Assembly: GCA_964562685.1 (NCBI GenBank) | Contig: CAZLUP010000003.1 | Span: forward strand, 62,001 to 126,000 | Reading direction: 5' to 3' | DNA length: 64,000 nt | From: Stanieria sp964562685 | GTDB taxonomy: Bacteria; Cyanobacteriota; Cyanobacteriia; Cyanobacteriales; Xenococcaceae | In this document: in pieces, positions 18,959 to 27,552 of the stretch | Numbering within the stretch: position 1 is the stretch's first letter | Layout: every line of letters begins with the position of its first letter | The notes under the pieces: model-generated | What the model saw: the letters and a program-made list of their open reading frames with translations, nothing else | Database searches by the model: none | What the model was told of the DNA's origin: nothing | Translations under genes and position numbers: made by a program

Positions 18959-19852
18959 TTAGAGCAGCGATTGCCACTGAATCAGCATTTTATGTAAAGA
19001 CTGTCGCCAATCAGGAGGATGTACACCCAAAGCTTTAGTGATTTTAGTTTTGTCAAGTACTGAATAAGCTGGACGTTCGGCAGGAGTAGGATATTGAGAA
19101 GTAGAAATTGGTATGATCTGCTTAACCTTGAGCGGAAATCCTAATTGTTTTGCCTCGGCAAAAATTGCTACAGCAAAGTCGTACCAACTAGCTACACCAC
19201 TATTGGTAAAGTGATAAATTCCCGTTGGCAGAATTGAACTTCCAGCTATTTCTCTAGCAAGCATTTGAGTAATAGTTACCGCAAGATCATAAGACCAAGT
19301 TGGACTGCCGATTTGATCGGCAACTACCCGAATTTCTTCTCGTTCTGCTCCTAGTCTCAGCATTGTTTTGACAAAGTTACCATGTCCGCGAGAACCATAT
19401 ACCCAGGCGGTACGGAGAATTAGATAACGGGAACAGTTATTGATAATGCCTTCTTCTCCTAACAGTTTGGATTTTCCATATATTCCAATTGGATTAGTAG
19501 CATCTTCTTCGTGATAAGGAGTATGATTGCAACCATCAAAAACATAATCTGTGGAAATATGTACCAACGTTGCCCCAATTTTTTCCGTTATTTCTGCCAT
19601 TGCAGTAGGAGCAACACCATTAATGGTATTAGCCAGTTTTGCTTCAGTTTCAGCTTGATCTACTGCGGTATAGGCTGCTGCATTGACAATAATACTGGGT
19701 TTGATTTGGCTGATTACTTCTTCAATCGACAGAGGATCGGTTAAATCTAACTGGTGACGTTTTAAGCCAATCACTTCTCCCAAAGAACTTAGAGTTTGTT
19801 GCAACTCCTGACCTACTTGTCCTGTAACTCCTGTAAGAACAATTTTACTCAT
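18959..19852 (-). CDS. rfbD: dTDP-4-dehydrorhamnose reductase
   Basis: Starting at ATG 19852, the product is 297 residues. The N-terminal GVTGQVGQEL is the NAD(P)H-binding loop; STDYVFDG and YGKSKLLGE carry the catalytic Thr and YxxxK. It reduces dTDP-4-keto-L-rhamnose to dTDP-L-rhamnose, the final step. The start is fixed by an ATGA overlap with the rfbC stop codon, a sign of translational coupling; the longer in-frame extension to 19930 would run inside rfbC and is rejected. The rfbA-like gene follows 34 bp downstream. Confidence 0.95.
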   Translation of the reverse strand: MSKIVLTGVTGQVGQELQQTLSSLGEVIGLKRHQLDLTDPLSIEEVISQIKPSIIVNAAAYTAVDQAETEAKLANTINGVAPTAMAEITEKIGATLVHISTDYVFDGCNHTPYHEEDATNPIGIYGKSKLLGEEGIINNCSRYLILRTAWVYGSRGHGNFVKTMLRLGAEREEIRVVADQIGSPTWSYDLAVTITQMLAREIAGSSILPTGIYHFTNSGVASWYDFAVAIFAEAKQLGFPLKVKQIIPISTSQYPTPAERPAYSVLDKTKITKALGVHPPDWRQSLHKMLIQWQSLL

Positions 19853-20394
19853 AAAAATACCTCGGCTGTTTGTAAAGGTTGGGCTGCTTGGTCTTTTGCC
19901 GAAAGAATAGGAGTAGTTTGTAGAGGCCAATCAATGTTGAGAGTGGGGTCATTCCAAAGAATCGCTCTTTCGTATTCAGGGGCATAGTAGTCAGTAGTTT
20001 TATAGAGAAAATCTGCTGTTTCAGACAAAACCAAAAAACCATGAGCAAATCCTGGAGGAACCCAAAATAATCTTTTATTTTCTGCACTCAAGAGGCAACT
20101 TACCCACTCTCCAAAGGTAGGAGAATTTTTTCTGATATCAACTGCCACATCAAACACCTCTCCAATGACTACTCGGACTAATTTGCCTTGAGGCTGTTGA
20201 ATTTGATAGTGTAATCCTCTGAGAACGTTTTTAGCAGAGCGAGAGTGATTATCTTGAACAAATTTCGCGTTAATACCTGTTTTTTGAGCAAAAGTTTTCT
20301 CGTTGTAACTTTCTAGGAAAAAACCGCGATCGTCACCAAACACTTGTGGTTCGATAATGATAACTTCAGGGATTTTAGTGCTAATTACCTTCAT
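19849..20394 (-). CDS. rfbC: dTDP-4-dehydrorhamnose 3,5-epimerase
   Basis: The 181-residue cupin-fold enzyme shows DDRGFFLESYN, the catalytic-His segment LRGLHYQ near residue 62, the basic VRVVIGEVFDVAVDIR strand and the substrate loop PPGFAHGF. It epimerises dTDP-4-keto-6-deoxyglucose at C3 and C5. Length matches the family. It is the first gene of the four-gene rhamnose cassette, and its stop overlaps the rfbD start by four bases. The promoter should lie in the 218-bp gap shared with the divergent epimerase gene at 20613. Confidence 0.95.
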   Translation of the reverse strand: MKVISTKIPEVIIIEPQVFGDDRGFFLESYNEKTFAQKTGINAKFVQDNHSRSAKNVLRGLHYQIQQPQGKLVRVVIGEVFDVAVDIRKNSPTFGEWVSCLLSAENKRLFWVPPGFAHGFLVLSETADFLYKTTDYYAPEYERAILWNDPTLNIDWPLQTTPILSAKDQAAQPLQTAEVFL

Positions 20395-20612
20395 GATTTA
20401 CTTGAGTACTATTTTAAAAATTAGAACTTACAGAAGTGAAGATTTAGATGGTTTAATGGTTAAAGTGAGGGTATGTCCCCACCACTGACTTTTTAAGTAA
20501 CCCATGTTAGCAAAATATAATTAATCGAAAATTTAAATCAATTAATAGTTAACAAACAAGTCTAAACTTAAGTTTATAATTGCGAAGTAGTTGATAACTC
20601 AATAACTAGATC

Positions 20613-21593
20613 ATGCGTGCTTTTGTCACAGGAGGGACTGGTTTTATTGGGTCTAATTTAGTGCGACTATTGCTACAACAAGGATATGAAGTAAAAGTTT
20701 TAGTACGTTCTAGCAGTCGCTTGGATAATTTAGACTCTTTAAACATCGAAACCGTTGCAGGAGATTTAAACGATTCTAATTTATCTCAACAGATGCAAGG
20801 ATGCCAGGTGTTATTTCACGTGGCTGCCCATTATTCTTTGTGGCAAACCAGTAAAAAACAATTGTATCAAGATAATGTTTTAGGTACGCGTAATATTTTG
20901 CAAGCAGCCCGTCAAGCAGGTATTGAGCGTGTTGTTTATACAAGTTCGGTTGCAGCCATTGGTGTAAGAAAAAATGGTATACCAGTTACTGAAGCTTATC
21001 AAAGTCCTGTCAATCAATTGGTAGGTGATTATAAAAAATCAAAATATTATGCTGAACAAGAAGCTGTTAAAGCATTTAAATTAGGTCAAGATCTAGTAAT
21101 TGTTAATCCTAGTACTCCGATTGGTGCATGGGATCTTAAACCTACTCCCACTGGAGAGATGATTGTGCGTTTTTTGCGCCGAAAAATGCCTTTTTATGTC
21201 GATACTGGTTTGAATATTATTGATGTTAAGGATGTAGCTTGGGGACATTTATTAGCTTTAGAAAAAGGTAGTTCAGGCGATCGCTATATTTTGGGTAATC
21301 AAAATATTACTCTCAAAGCATTATTAGAAAAACTTTCAGTTATTACAGGTTTACCAGCACCTCAAAGAACTATTCCCTATTGGATACCTTATACTGTTGC
21401 TTGGCTTGATGAACGAGTTTTAAGTTTGTTTGGCAAAAAACCATCGATTCCTTTAGATGGTGTACGAATGTCGAGGCAAAAAATGTATTACTATGCAACT
21501 AAAGCCATCACAGAGTTGGGTTTACCTCAATCTTCTATTGATGCAGCTTTAGAAGATGCTGTCAATTGGTTTTCTAGCAAGAGCGATCACTAG
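20613..21593 (+). CDS. hpnA: NAD-dependent epimerase, HpnA-like
   Basis: The 326-residue extended short-chain dehydrogenase has GGTGFIGSNL at residues 7-16, TSSVAAIG, and YKKSKYYAE (catalytic YxxxK). The pattern HVAAHYSLW and NPSTPIGAWDLKPTPTG resembles the hopanoid-associated sugar epimerase HpnA, which acts on the sugar part of extended hopanoids in families I know. No other hopanoid gene is in the window. It is divergent from rfbC across 218 bp. A different NDP-sugar or dihydroflavonol-type substrate is possible, so the symbol is tentative while the epimerase fold is certain. Confidence 0.8.
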   Translation: MRAFVTGGTGFIGSNLVRLLLQQGYEVKVLVRSSSRLDNLDSLNIETVAGDLNDSNLSQQMQGCQVLFHVAAHYSLWQTSKKQLYQDNVLGTRNILQAARQAGIERVVYTSSVAAIGVRKNGIPVTEAYQSPVNQLVGDYKKSKYYAEQEAVKAFKLGQDLVIVNPSTPIGAWDLKPTPTGEMIVRFLRRKMPFYVDTGLNIIDVKDVAWGHLLALEKGSSGDRYILGNQNITLKALLEKLSVITGLPAPQRTIPYWIPYTVAWLDERVLSLFGKKPSIPLDGVRMSRQKMYYYATKAITELGLPQSSIDAALEDAVNWFSSKSDH

Positions 21594-21708
21594 TATTTGA
21601 TTTTATAGCAGTCGAAGCAAAGATTAAGACGATCTTTGTTCCCTATTCCCTATTCACTTCAAACTGATATCTAGTGTCCGCGCCCTATAGTTTGGTTGCT
21701 ATAAATCA

Positions 21709-23778
21709 TTAATCAGCGTGTTCTGATTGATTCGCTGGATTACTATGATTATCCTGGTTAAACAAATTTCTCAGTTTTTGGAAAAAATTATCAGAAGAAT
21801 TGGTTGTGGATTTATTTTGAACCCAAGCTAAATACTGCTTCATTTCTGCAATAGTATCACTATCTATTTGTTGAGTAGGCAAATTACTTTCTAGTTGTTT
21901 GATAGGACTATCTGCTCTTAAACGAAAATCATAATTTTCTGAATCAACAAAATAGGGTTCTCTCCAGTGATAATTTATTTCCCTAGTATAATTTCCCCAA
22001 TTACTAAGATTAGTCATATTAGTTCTTTGGAAATCTACGCCAAAAGTTTTTCTCAAAGGAGCCCAATAATAATTTCCTCTACCTATATATTCCTGTTTAA
22101 GAAATTGTTGATACAGTTGTGGATTTCCAGTTTTTTGAACGATTAAAGCTTGTTCTTTCTGATTGGCAACAATCAAATTATTCTGGAATCTAGTTAAACC
22201 CAAGTTAATTGGTATTTCTTGACCCTGATTCTGTCCTAAAATTTGACCCAGACTATCAGTATAGGTACGAGAACTTGCCGAAGTAAATTGAACAGAATCT
22301 CCTCCATTAACTGCACAAATAATTGAATTTGATAAGACAATGTTATGAGCATTTTCAACTAAAAAATTGACTTCTTGGTCGTCAGCTAATAGTGAATTAC
22401 GAACTATAAAAGGACCTGGGGAAATTTCTAAAGCTAAACCGCGAATATTGTGAAGTGCAATGAGTCGATCAATCGTAATATTGCGATTACCAATATCAAA
22501 CCATAATCCTACCGTCATATTTCCAATCGTACGATGATTGCGAAATACACCATTCCAAGTATTATGAATTTTTGCTCCTGCTAATGCCCATTGCAGCATT
22601 CCACCTTGATGCCCACGCCAGTTATTAAAGCTAGTTTCATTGTTATTCCAAACAGTGTTGAGAAGGGTATGAGCATCTACGCCCATAAAACCGTTATAGT
22701 TAAACTTATTATTCCGTAAAGTAACATTTTGCTGATGAAGTAAACTTAAACCTCTGCCATTATTCCAACTAAAATTGCAGTTTTCGATCAGAATATTTTT
22801 ACCCCGAAACTCATTATTACCGTACCAAGGACCAAACATAACTGCTGCTCCTGAAATTTCAATTTCATTAGTACTGTGCTGAAAATTTAATCGACGCAAT
22901 ACCACATTTTCCATGTGGAAAAATCGCAACAGAAATCTTTTGGTGGAAACTTCTACTTCTGCTTGAGAAAAATTGGTTCCTTCTGGAGGACAAAGATAAA
23001 TTTTATTGCCATTTTTATCTAATTCAGCTACCCCAAAAGTTCCTGGTTGAAGAGCATTGTAGGGTTGTTCATAACCAAGATAGCTATAAGAACCTTTACC
23101 CTGATAATCATTAGGTGTAGTGTAACTATATTTTTCTAGTAAAACTTGTTTTAAGGGTTGTCCGTTAACAAACACCATTTCACTACGATGAGCTATAACA
23201 TCTGGAGGATTGTATTTCCCCCAGGCACCGCCATTATTACCAAAATCATAAAACCAGTCTTTTTCGTAATAAACAATTCCATTCCTTTGAATTGTTTTCC
23301 AACTAGAAGGATGCCATGTTTCAGCACCACTAATGACTACTTCTTTATTTACACCTTCAATAACCAAAACTGCATCTTTAGCTTGAGGAGTTAATTGTTC
23401 TCCATCAATGACTAATTCTCCTTCCTGATACACGCCAGGATAAAGAATAATTTTAGTTCCTTCTCCTCTATTTAAATATTGTTTGGCTTTTTCAAGGGCT
23501 GCACTTAGAGATTTTAAAGGCTGAGTTGAAGAGGCTGAATTATGATCTGAAGTGTTAGGAGCGTTGATATTAACATAAATAGTTTGAGTAATTGTATTCT
23601 CATCGATTTGAGCAGCAGTAATATTTTGAGCAGTGAGATTAGTAATTTTTAATAATTCTTCTCCTTGATAATTACTATTAACTGAATTTTTTTGAAAAGC
23701 TCCAATCCCAACCGCAGTTGCTAACCCCAAACTCAACTTAAAAGTTTGTCTTCTCGTCAGCAATCTCTTGTGAAACAT
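21709..23778 (-). CDS. Tat-exported right-handed beta-helix protein
   Basis: The 689-residue protein opens with a twin-arginine-type signal (LTRRQTFKLSLGLATAVGIGAF, RR at about 8-9), so export in a folded state is likely. From residue 70 it has a DUF1565-like start (LKSLSAALEKAKQYLNRG, IILYPGVYQEGELVIDG). Residues 250-500 are Asn-rich parallel beta-helix repeats such as NVTLRNNKFNYNG. This architecture belongs to pectate-lyase-like and C5-epimerase-like polysaccharide-acting proteins. No catalytic residues could be assigned with certainty. Its place next to the glycan cassette suggests it binds or modifies the exported polysaccharide (inference). The C-terminal 40 residues are low complexity. 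Confidence 0.8.
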   Translation of the reverse strand: MFHKRLLTRRQTFKLSLGLATAVGIGAFQKNSVNSNYQGEELLKITNLTAQNITAAQIDENTITQTIYVNINAPNTSDHNSASSTQPLKSLSAALEKAKQYLNRGEGTKIILYPGVYQEGELVIDGEQLTPQAKDAVLVIEGVNKEVVISGAETWHPSSWKTIQRNGIVYYEKDWFYDFGNNGGAWGKYNPPDVIAHRSEMVFVNGQPLKQVLLEKYSYTTPNDYQGKGSYSYLGYEQPYNALQPGTFGVAELDKNGNKIYLCPPEGTNFSQAEVEVSTKRFLLRFFHMENVVLRRLNFQHSTNEIEISGAAVMFGPWYGNNEFRGKNILIENCNFSWNNGRGLSLLHQQNVTLRNNKFNYNGFMGVDAHTLLNTVWNNNETSFNNWRGHQGGMLQWALAGAKIHNTWNGVFRNHRTIGNMTVGLWFDIGNRNITIDRLIALHNIRGLALEISPGPFIVRNSLLADDQEVNFLVENAHNIVLSNSIICAVNGGDSVQFTSASSRTYTDSLGQILGQNQGQEIPINLGLTRFQNNLIVANQKEQALIVQKTGNPQLYQQFLKQEYIGRGNYYWAPLRKTFGVDFQRTNMTNLSNWGNYTREINYHWREPYFVDSENYDFRLRADSPIKQLESNLPTQQIDSDTIAEMKQYLAWVQNKSTTNSSDNFFQKLRNLFNQDNHSNPANQSEHAD

Positions 23779-24187
23779 ATAGAAAGTTTAAATTTATTGG
23801 CAAATTAAATATTAATTATTTAAGAGCTAATTATCTCTAAATCTTATAAAAATATGGATAAATCTCAAATTAAAGGTTTAAAGCAGTCATTTCAGTTAAG
23901 TACCTATGCATAATTAATTGTGCATTTATTATTACTAGGGAATAGAGAACAGGCAATAGGGAATATCTAAGATAAATTGCTAGTAAGTATACAAATAATT
24001 TTGCCGACCTACTTACCAGTTACCAGTTACCAGTTACCAGTTACCATCAATCATCAATAGAAAAATACTACTAACCGATAACTCCATCTGCGTTTATCCG
24101 TGTTTATCTGTGGACGAATTTTTAGTTGCTGTTTTTTTAGGGAAAATACTAGGATATCTCTGTAACATTTTTTCTTACAAGAACTTC
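23779..24187. other. Intergenic region with dispersed repeats
   Basis: About 400 bp between divergent genes. It contains GGGAATAG-type short direct repeats near 23938-23965, the TTACCAG heptamer array at 24013-24046, and a CTGCGTTTATCCGTGTTTATC-like dispersed sequence at 24088-24112. The related opposite-strand form of the last is at 48610-48650. No gene is apparent. Confidence 0.5.
24013..24046. repeat. Heptanucleotide tandem repeat TTACCAG
   Basis: Four complete tandem units of TTACCAG and a partial fifth (TTACCA). This is a short tandemly repeated repetitive sequence of the kind common in cyanobacteria. The complementary unit CTGGTAA is repeated at 37825-37848. Confidence 0.9.
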
Positions 24188-24868
24188 ATGAAACAAAAAA
24201 TCTCTAACTGGCAACCAAAACAACTTTTTTTTCATACAGGAAAGCAACATTTTAGTCGTATTCGCCTCTTAATTTGGTTGAATCTTTTAGCTATAACTAT
24301 TCTTAGCAGTCTTAGTATTTATGCCAAACTAAGAAGTAAAGGACAAGGAGTTGAAAATTTATTTAGCGATCCTTTTACAATTGATACTTACTACTGGGGT
24401 TGGTTAACCAGTATTTCAGAAATTCTTTGGTGTAGTGCGATCGCAGTGTGTTTATTTACTAGTACTTTATCTGCTCAACTCAATCGTCGTTATCAAGTTT
24501 TTTTATTAGTTAGTTCTTTATTAATGACTTTATTATATGTTGACGATCGCTTTCGTCTTACTTTAATTTTGACTGTATTTTTTGGTAGTTATCTTAAAGT
24601 TAAAACTGTAGTTTATTCTTTATATGGTGCAATTTTAATTTTATATGGTCGTTTATTTTGGCAAAAAATTAAGCTTACACCTTATTTTCCTTTACTAATT
24701 GCTTTCTTTTTATTTGCTTTTTCAACAGCTATCGATCTTACACCAGTTTCTAGTCCTGGAGCTCATGCCATGCTTGAAGATGGCACGAAACTCCTTGGTT
24801 TGATTAATCTGACTTCGTATTTTTGGTACGTTTGTCGCTCAGAAATTACTCACTATTTAAAACCCTAA
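24188..24868 (+). CDS. Hypothetical multi-pass membrane protein
   Basis: From ATG 24188 the product is 226 residues. An upstream in-frame GTG at 24110 lies in a dispersed repeat, so I prefer the ATG, although no strong ribosome-binding site is seen. Hydrophobic segments at about 27-50, 80-100, 105-120, 128-143, 150-170 and 178-197 suggest about six membrane helices. No family motif was recognised and no catalytic residues stand out. It converges on the membrane protein gene ending at 24887, only 18 bp away. Function unknown. Confidence 0.65.
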   Translation: MKQKISNWQPKQLFFHTGKQHFSRIRLLIWLNLLAITILSSLSIYAKLRSKGQGVENLFSDPFTIDTYYWGWLTSISEILWCSAIAVCLFTSTLSAQLNRRYQVFLLVSSLLMTLLYVDDRFRLTLILTVFFGSYLKVKTVVYSLYGAILILYGRLFWQKIKLTPYFPLLIAFFLFAFSTAIDLTPVSSPGAHAMLEDGTKLLGLINLTSYFWYVCRSEITHYLKP

Positions 24869-24886
24869 CTTTTCTACAAAATTAGC

Positions 24887-25390
24887 TTAAACCAAAGTAC
24901 AACTGCTGCGATAAAACCAGCGCAATAAAATACTACCGATGATTAGTTTGCTAATTTCTAGTACCCAATAAATTCCATGCATGAGTGTCATCGTAGACAT
25001 ATCTTGTGAGATAGGATTGGTTACACCTAAAGATAATCCCAAGCTACTCATTTCTGGAGTCAAAATATAGGTATAAACTAGGGGAATAGCTAGTAAAATT
25101 GTCCCTAAAACTAATGACCAAATTTCCTGGCGATGGGGAAAATTATGTTGATGACGAAATACTAAACAACCAGTTAAAGCTGTTGCAGCAGCTAATAATT
25201 CTAGGCGGTTAAAAGTCCCAAAAATCAGATAACCGGCACTAGCAAATCCTGGTTGAGTCATCATCCCTGCTGCCAACAAACCAGGAATAACTAGACAATC
25301 CAACAGCAAACTACTACTCAGCCAAAATCCTAAGACAAAAAGAATAATAGTAGACCAGTTAATTGGGTTACGAACGGAAATACTATTCAT
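24887..25390 (-). CDS. Four-helix membrane protein, DUF4149-like
   Basis: The 167-residue protein has four hydrophobic segments at about 14-42, 50-78, 88-110 and 136-158. The loop ILTPEMSS and the small-residue-rich first helix resemble the cyanobacterial DUF4149-type proteins, though this assignment is from memory and uncertain. No enzyme motif is present. It lies 79 bp downstream of pyrE on the same strand and could be transcribed with it. Confidence 0.6.
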   Translation of the reverse strand: MNSISVRNPINWSTIILFVLGFWLSSSLLLDCLVIPGLLAAGMMTQPGFASAGYLIFGTFNRLELLAAATALTGCLVFRHQHNFPHRQEIWSLVLGTILLAIPLVYTYILTPEMSSLGLSLGVTNPISQDMSTMTLMHGIYWVLEISKLIIGSILLRWFYRSSCTLV

Positions 25391-25469
25391 AATATATTTT
25401 ATGATTGCTCTACTATTTTCAGCTTAACCGATAGTTTCTGAGCAAAACATGACAAAAGATAAAGTATTT

Positions 25470-26108
25470 TTAAGCTTCATATTGTTGACGTTGGGATATG
25501 TCGAGGTCACCTCGACATATAGAACCAACGTGTTGAATTTCTTTAATAGAAAATAGAGCTTTAAATTCAATACCTTGAGACTGATACAACTCTGCGCCTC
25601 CTTGCTCTCTGTCTACTAAGGCAATAATTTGAGTTACTCGATAACCGCACGCGGTTAGACGTTCTACTGCTTGTAGTGCAGATTTACCAGTAGTGACTAC
25701 ATCTTCTAAAACTACTACTCTTGCACCTGGAGTTAAATTAGGACCTTCAATATAAGCTTTAGTTCCGTGTCCTTTTGGTTCTTTACGAATAATTAAGGCA
25801 GGAATGGGTTGATTAGAATAGGCAGAAACTATACTAACAGCACTGACAATGGGATCTGCACCTAGAGTTAAACCTGCTACGGCATCGGTATCTTGTGGCA
25901 AAAGAGCAAAGAGTAAACGACCAATAACTAAAGCTCCTTCTGCTCTTAAAGTTACTTGTTTACCATTGATATAGTAACTACTTTTTGCTCCCGAAGATAG
26001 GACAAAATCACCTTCGACATAAGCATATTTAACTAATAACTCCAAGAGAATTTGACGAAGTTGGGCGGAATTTGCTGTAGTTAATTCAGACAAGATAGTT
26101 TGATTCAT
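25470..26108 (-). CDS. pyrE: Orotate phosphoribosyltransferase
   Basis: The 212-residue enzyme shows the PRPP-binding signature VVVLEDVVTTGKSALQA at about residues 125-141 and the flexible-loop region IIRKEPKGHGT with catalytic lysine. It forms orotidine-5'-phosphate from orotate and PRPP in pyrimidine synthesis. The C-terminal tail is unusual: the residues HVGSICRGDLDI come from a nearly perfect 44-bp inverted repeat (25488-25531). The flanking residues LFSIKEIQ and SQRQQYEA look like the normal family tail interrupted. The catalytic core is intact, so activity is probably kept. Confidence 0.93.
   Translation of the reverse strand: MNQTILSELTTANSAQLRQILLELLVKYAYVEGDFVLSSGAKSSYYINGKQVTLRAEGALVIGRLLFALLPQDTDAVAGLTLGADPIVSAVSIVSAYSNQPIPALIIRKEPKGHGTKAYIEGPNLTPGARVVVLEDVVTTGKSALQAVERLTACGYRVTQIIALVDREQGGAELYQSQGIEFKALFSIKEIQHVGSICRGDLDISQRQQYEA
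25488..25531. repeat. Palindromic element inside the 3' end of pyrE
   Basis: A perfect 12-bp inverted repeat with one central base (arms 25496-25507 and 25509-25520, centre GAGGTCACCTC) lies inside an outer 7-bp pair ACGTTGG/CCAACGT (25488-25494 and 25525-25531). It is translated in frame. The one-base centre and the GAG-x-T-C-A-x-CTC core recall the palindromes at 4076-4098 and 15845-15865. No U-tract follows, so it is not a classic terminator. Confidence 0.75.
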
Positions 26109-26194
26109 TATTGATCAAAAAAATTTATTGCAATACTGTTGGTTCGATAAATCTTCAGTTAGGATTGAGCAGAAGTTACCGAGGATAATGCACA

Positions 26195-26551
26195 ATGTCC
26201 ATTAAGTTTACAGTAGTTGGTCAAATTTTGTTAACAACTGCGGTTGCTAGTTTATTTAATGTTAAAGTAATGGCACAGTCTGAGTTTGCAGAAACTTTTG
26301 AAGAAGCTTATTTTACTAAATCTGGAGATGCTTTCGAGAGCGATGATTGGAGTAGACAATTAAATACTATTTTTGGTTTTAATCGTTTTCCAGAATTACA
26401 GATTGCTACTGAAGGAGAGTTAGTTAATACTATTTATCATGATGGTCTAAAACAGCAAGCTGGTAGTGCTGCTTTAATTAGAACGAGAGATTTAAACAAT
26501 CCTTTTAATACTTCTTTAGGAGAAAATCCTAATTATAGTTTTGGCGAATAA
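26195..26551 (+). CDS. Hypothetical secreted protein
   Basis: The 118-residue product has a signal peptide (hydrophobic core about 8-22, likely cleavage after VMA-Q near residue 28). The mature part is acidic and rich in Phe/Asn (EEAYFTKSGDAFES, FGFNRFPELQIATEGE, FNTSLGENPNY). It resembles small exported cyanobacterial proteins of unknown function. It is divergent from pyrE across 86 bp. No domain was recognised. Confidence 0.7.
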   Translation: MSIKFTVVGQILLTTAVASLFNVKVMAQSEFAETFEEAYFTKSGDAFESDDWSRQLNTIFGFNRFPELQIATEGELVNTIYHDGLKQQAGSAALIRTRDLNNPFNTSLGENPNYSFGE

Positions 26552-26622
26552 ATAATTACAGTTTTTGACTATGATTAAGTAATCAGCTTTGATTAATTAT
26601 TGTTAATTTTAGCGATTTTGAT

Positions 26623-26694
26623 CCAGGGTGCAGGAGTTGAACCTGCCTAGCACGAATTATGAGTTCGTTGCCTAAACCGCTCGGCCAACCCTGG
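26623..26694 (-). tRNA. tRNA with CAU anticodon (Met or Ile2)
   Basis: The 72-nt minus-strand cloverleaf has a 7-bp acceptor stem CCAGGGT/ACCCTGG, a D-arm, an anticodon stem ACGAA/TTCGT with loop CTCATAA, and a T-arm GCAGG/CCTGC with TTCAACT. CCA is not encoded. The first acceptor pair is a C-G match, which argues against the initiator type. The D-arm TGGCCGAGCGGTTTA resembles plastid trnI-CAU, so it may be isoleucine tRNA with lysidine rather than elongator Met. Confidence 0.93.
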
Positions 26695-26783
26695 TAGTTT
26701 ACTTTTCCCTATAATTTATCATCAATTTAGCATTATATTAGTAAATTTAGGAAATTTAGTTATCTTAACTCAAAAGCGATCGC

Positions 26784-27467
26784 ATGAAAACCAAATCCAC
26801 AGTAATACTCATCTTGACTTTATTTGTCATGATGTTGGCTGCTGGTAGTACCAGTGCTTTTATTAGCTATCTGATGGGACAACAAGCACTGAGAGTGGTG
26901 ACGCAACCAGAAGTAAAAACAGACAATAAATTAAGAAAAAAACCTTTAACAGGTCCTCATAAAGGATTACAGTTAGTTGATGAAAAGGCAGTTTTGGTTG
27001 AAGTTTATAACTTAATTCATACAGAAGACGATTCAGCCAGTCAGAATGAACAATCGCAATTACCAAAATCTAATCATTTAGTTACTCATACCATCCAAGA
27101 AGAATTAGAATCAAACTCTACTATCTTGCCGATTAAAAATAGTTCCCAAGGAGTTACTTTAGAATTAGTCACCGCTAAAACTGATGGTAGCTCTTTTTTA
27201 CTAGATTTAAACTTAAAAAATGAAGGTTCTGAGACGATACGTTTTCTCTACAGTTTTATTGATGTCAGAGATGAACAAGGAAAAGTAATTAGTGCAATTC
27301 CTGAAGGTTTACCAGGAGAATTACCTGCTAACGGTCAAAATTTTCGTGGCAGCTTGAAAATTCCTTTAGCTTTACTAGACCAGAGCAACCATATTTCCCT
27401 TACTTTAACCGATTATCCCGATCAAAAACTAGAACTTAAATTAACGGAAATTCCAGTGGCAAGATAG
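26784..27467 (+). CDS. Hypothetical membrane-anchored protein
   Basis: The 227-residue protein starts right after a HIP1 site (GCGATCGC directly before the ATG). It has one N-terminal membrane segment (about 6-30). A variable polar linker reaches to about residue 115. A C-terminal beta-rich domain follows (GVTLELVTAKTDGSSFLLDL, TIRFLYSFIDVRDEQG), which could be an immunoglobulin-like fold. The domain probably lies outside the membrane. No family is recognised. It precedes the CorC-like gene by 85 bp on the same strand. Confidence 0.7.
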   Translation: MKTKSTVILILTLFVMMLAAGSTSAFISYLMGQQALRVVTQPEVKTDNKLRKKPLTGPHKGLQLVDEKAVLVEVYNLIHTEDDSASQNEQSQLPKSNHLVTHTIQEELESNSTILPIKNSSQGVTLELVTAKTDGSSFLLDLNLKNEGSETIRFLYSFIDVRDEQGKVISAIPEGLPGELPANGQNFRGSLKIPLALLDQSNHISLTLTDYPDQKLELKLTEIPVAR

Positions 27468-27552
27468 CTACGATCAGTTTAAAAAAATAATGGTATGAGT
27501 TGACCCAAGGTAAGCAAATACCAAATTATAGTTTATCTTTTTTAGTTAATTA

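Noticed and set aside
19853..19930. Longer N-terminus for rfbD starting at 19930
   Set aside because: The extension lies inside rfbC, does not resemble the family, and the ATG at 19852 makes a standard ATGA overlap.
24013..24046. TTACCAG array as a CRISPR
   Set aside because: Units are 7 bp in direct tandem without spacers, and no cas gene is present.
24110..24187. GTG start at 24110 for the membrane protein
   Set aside because: The codon lies in a dispersed repeat (CGTTTATCCGTG type); the ATG at 24188 is more plausible.
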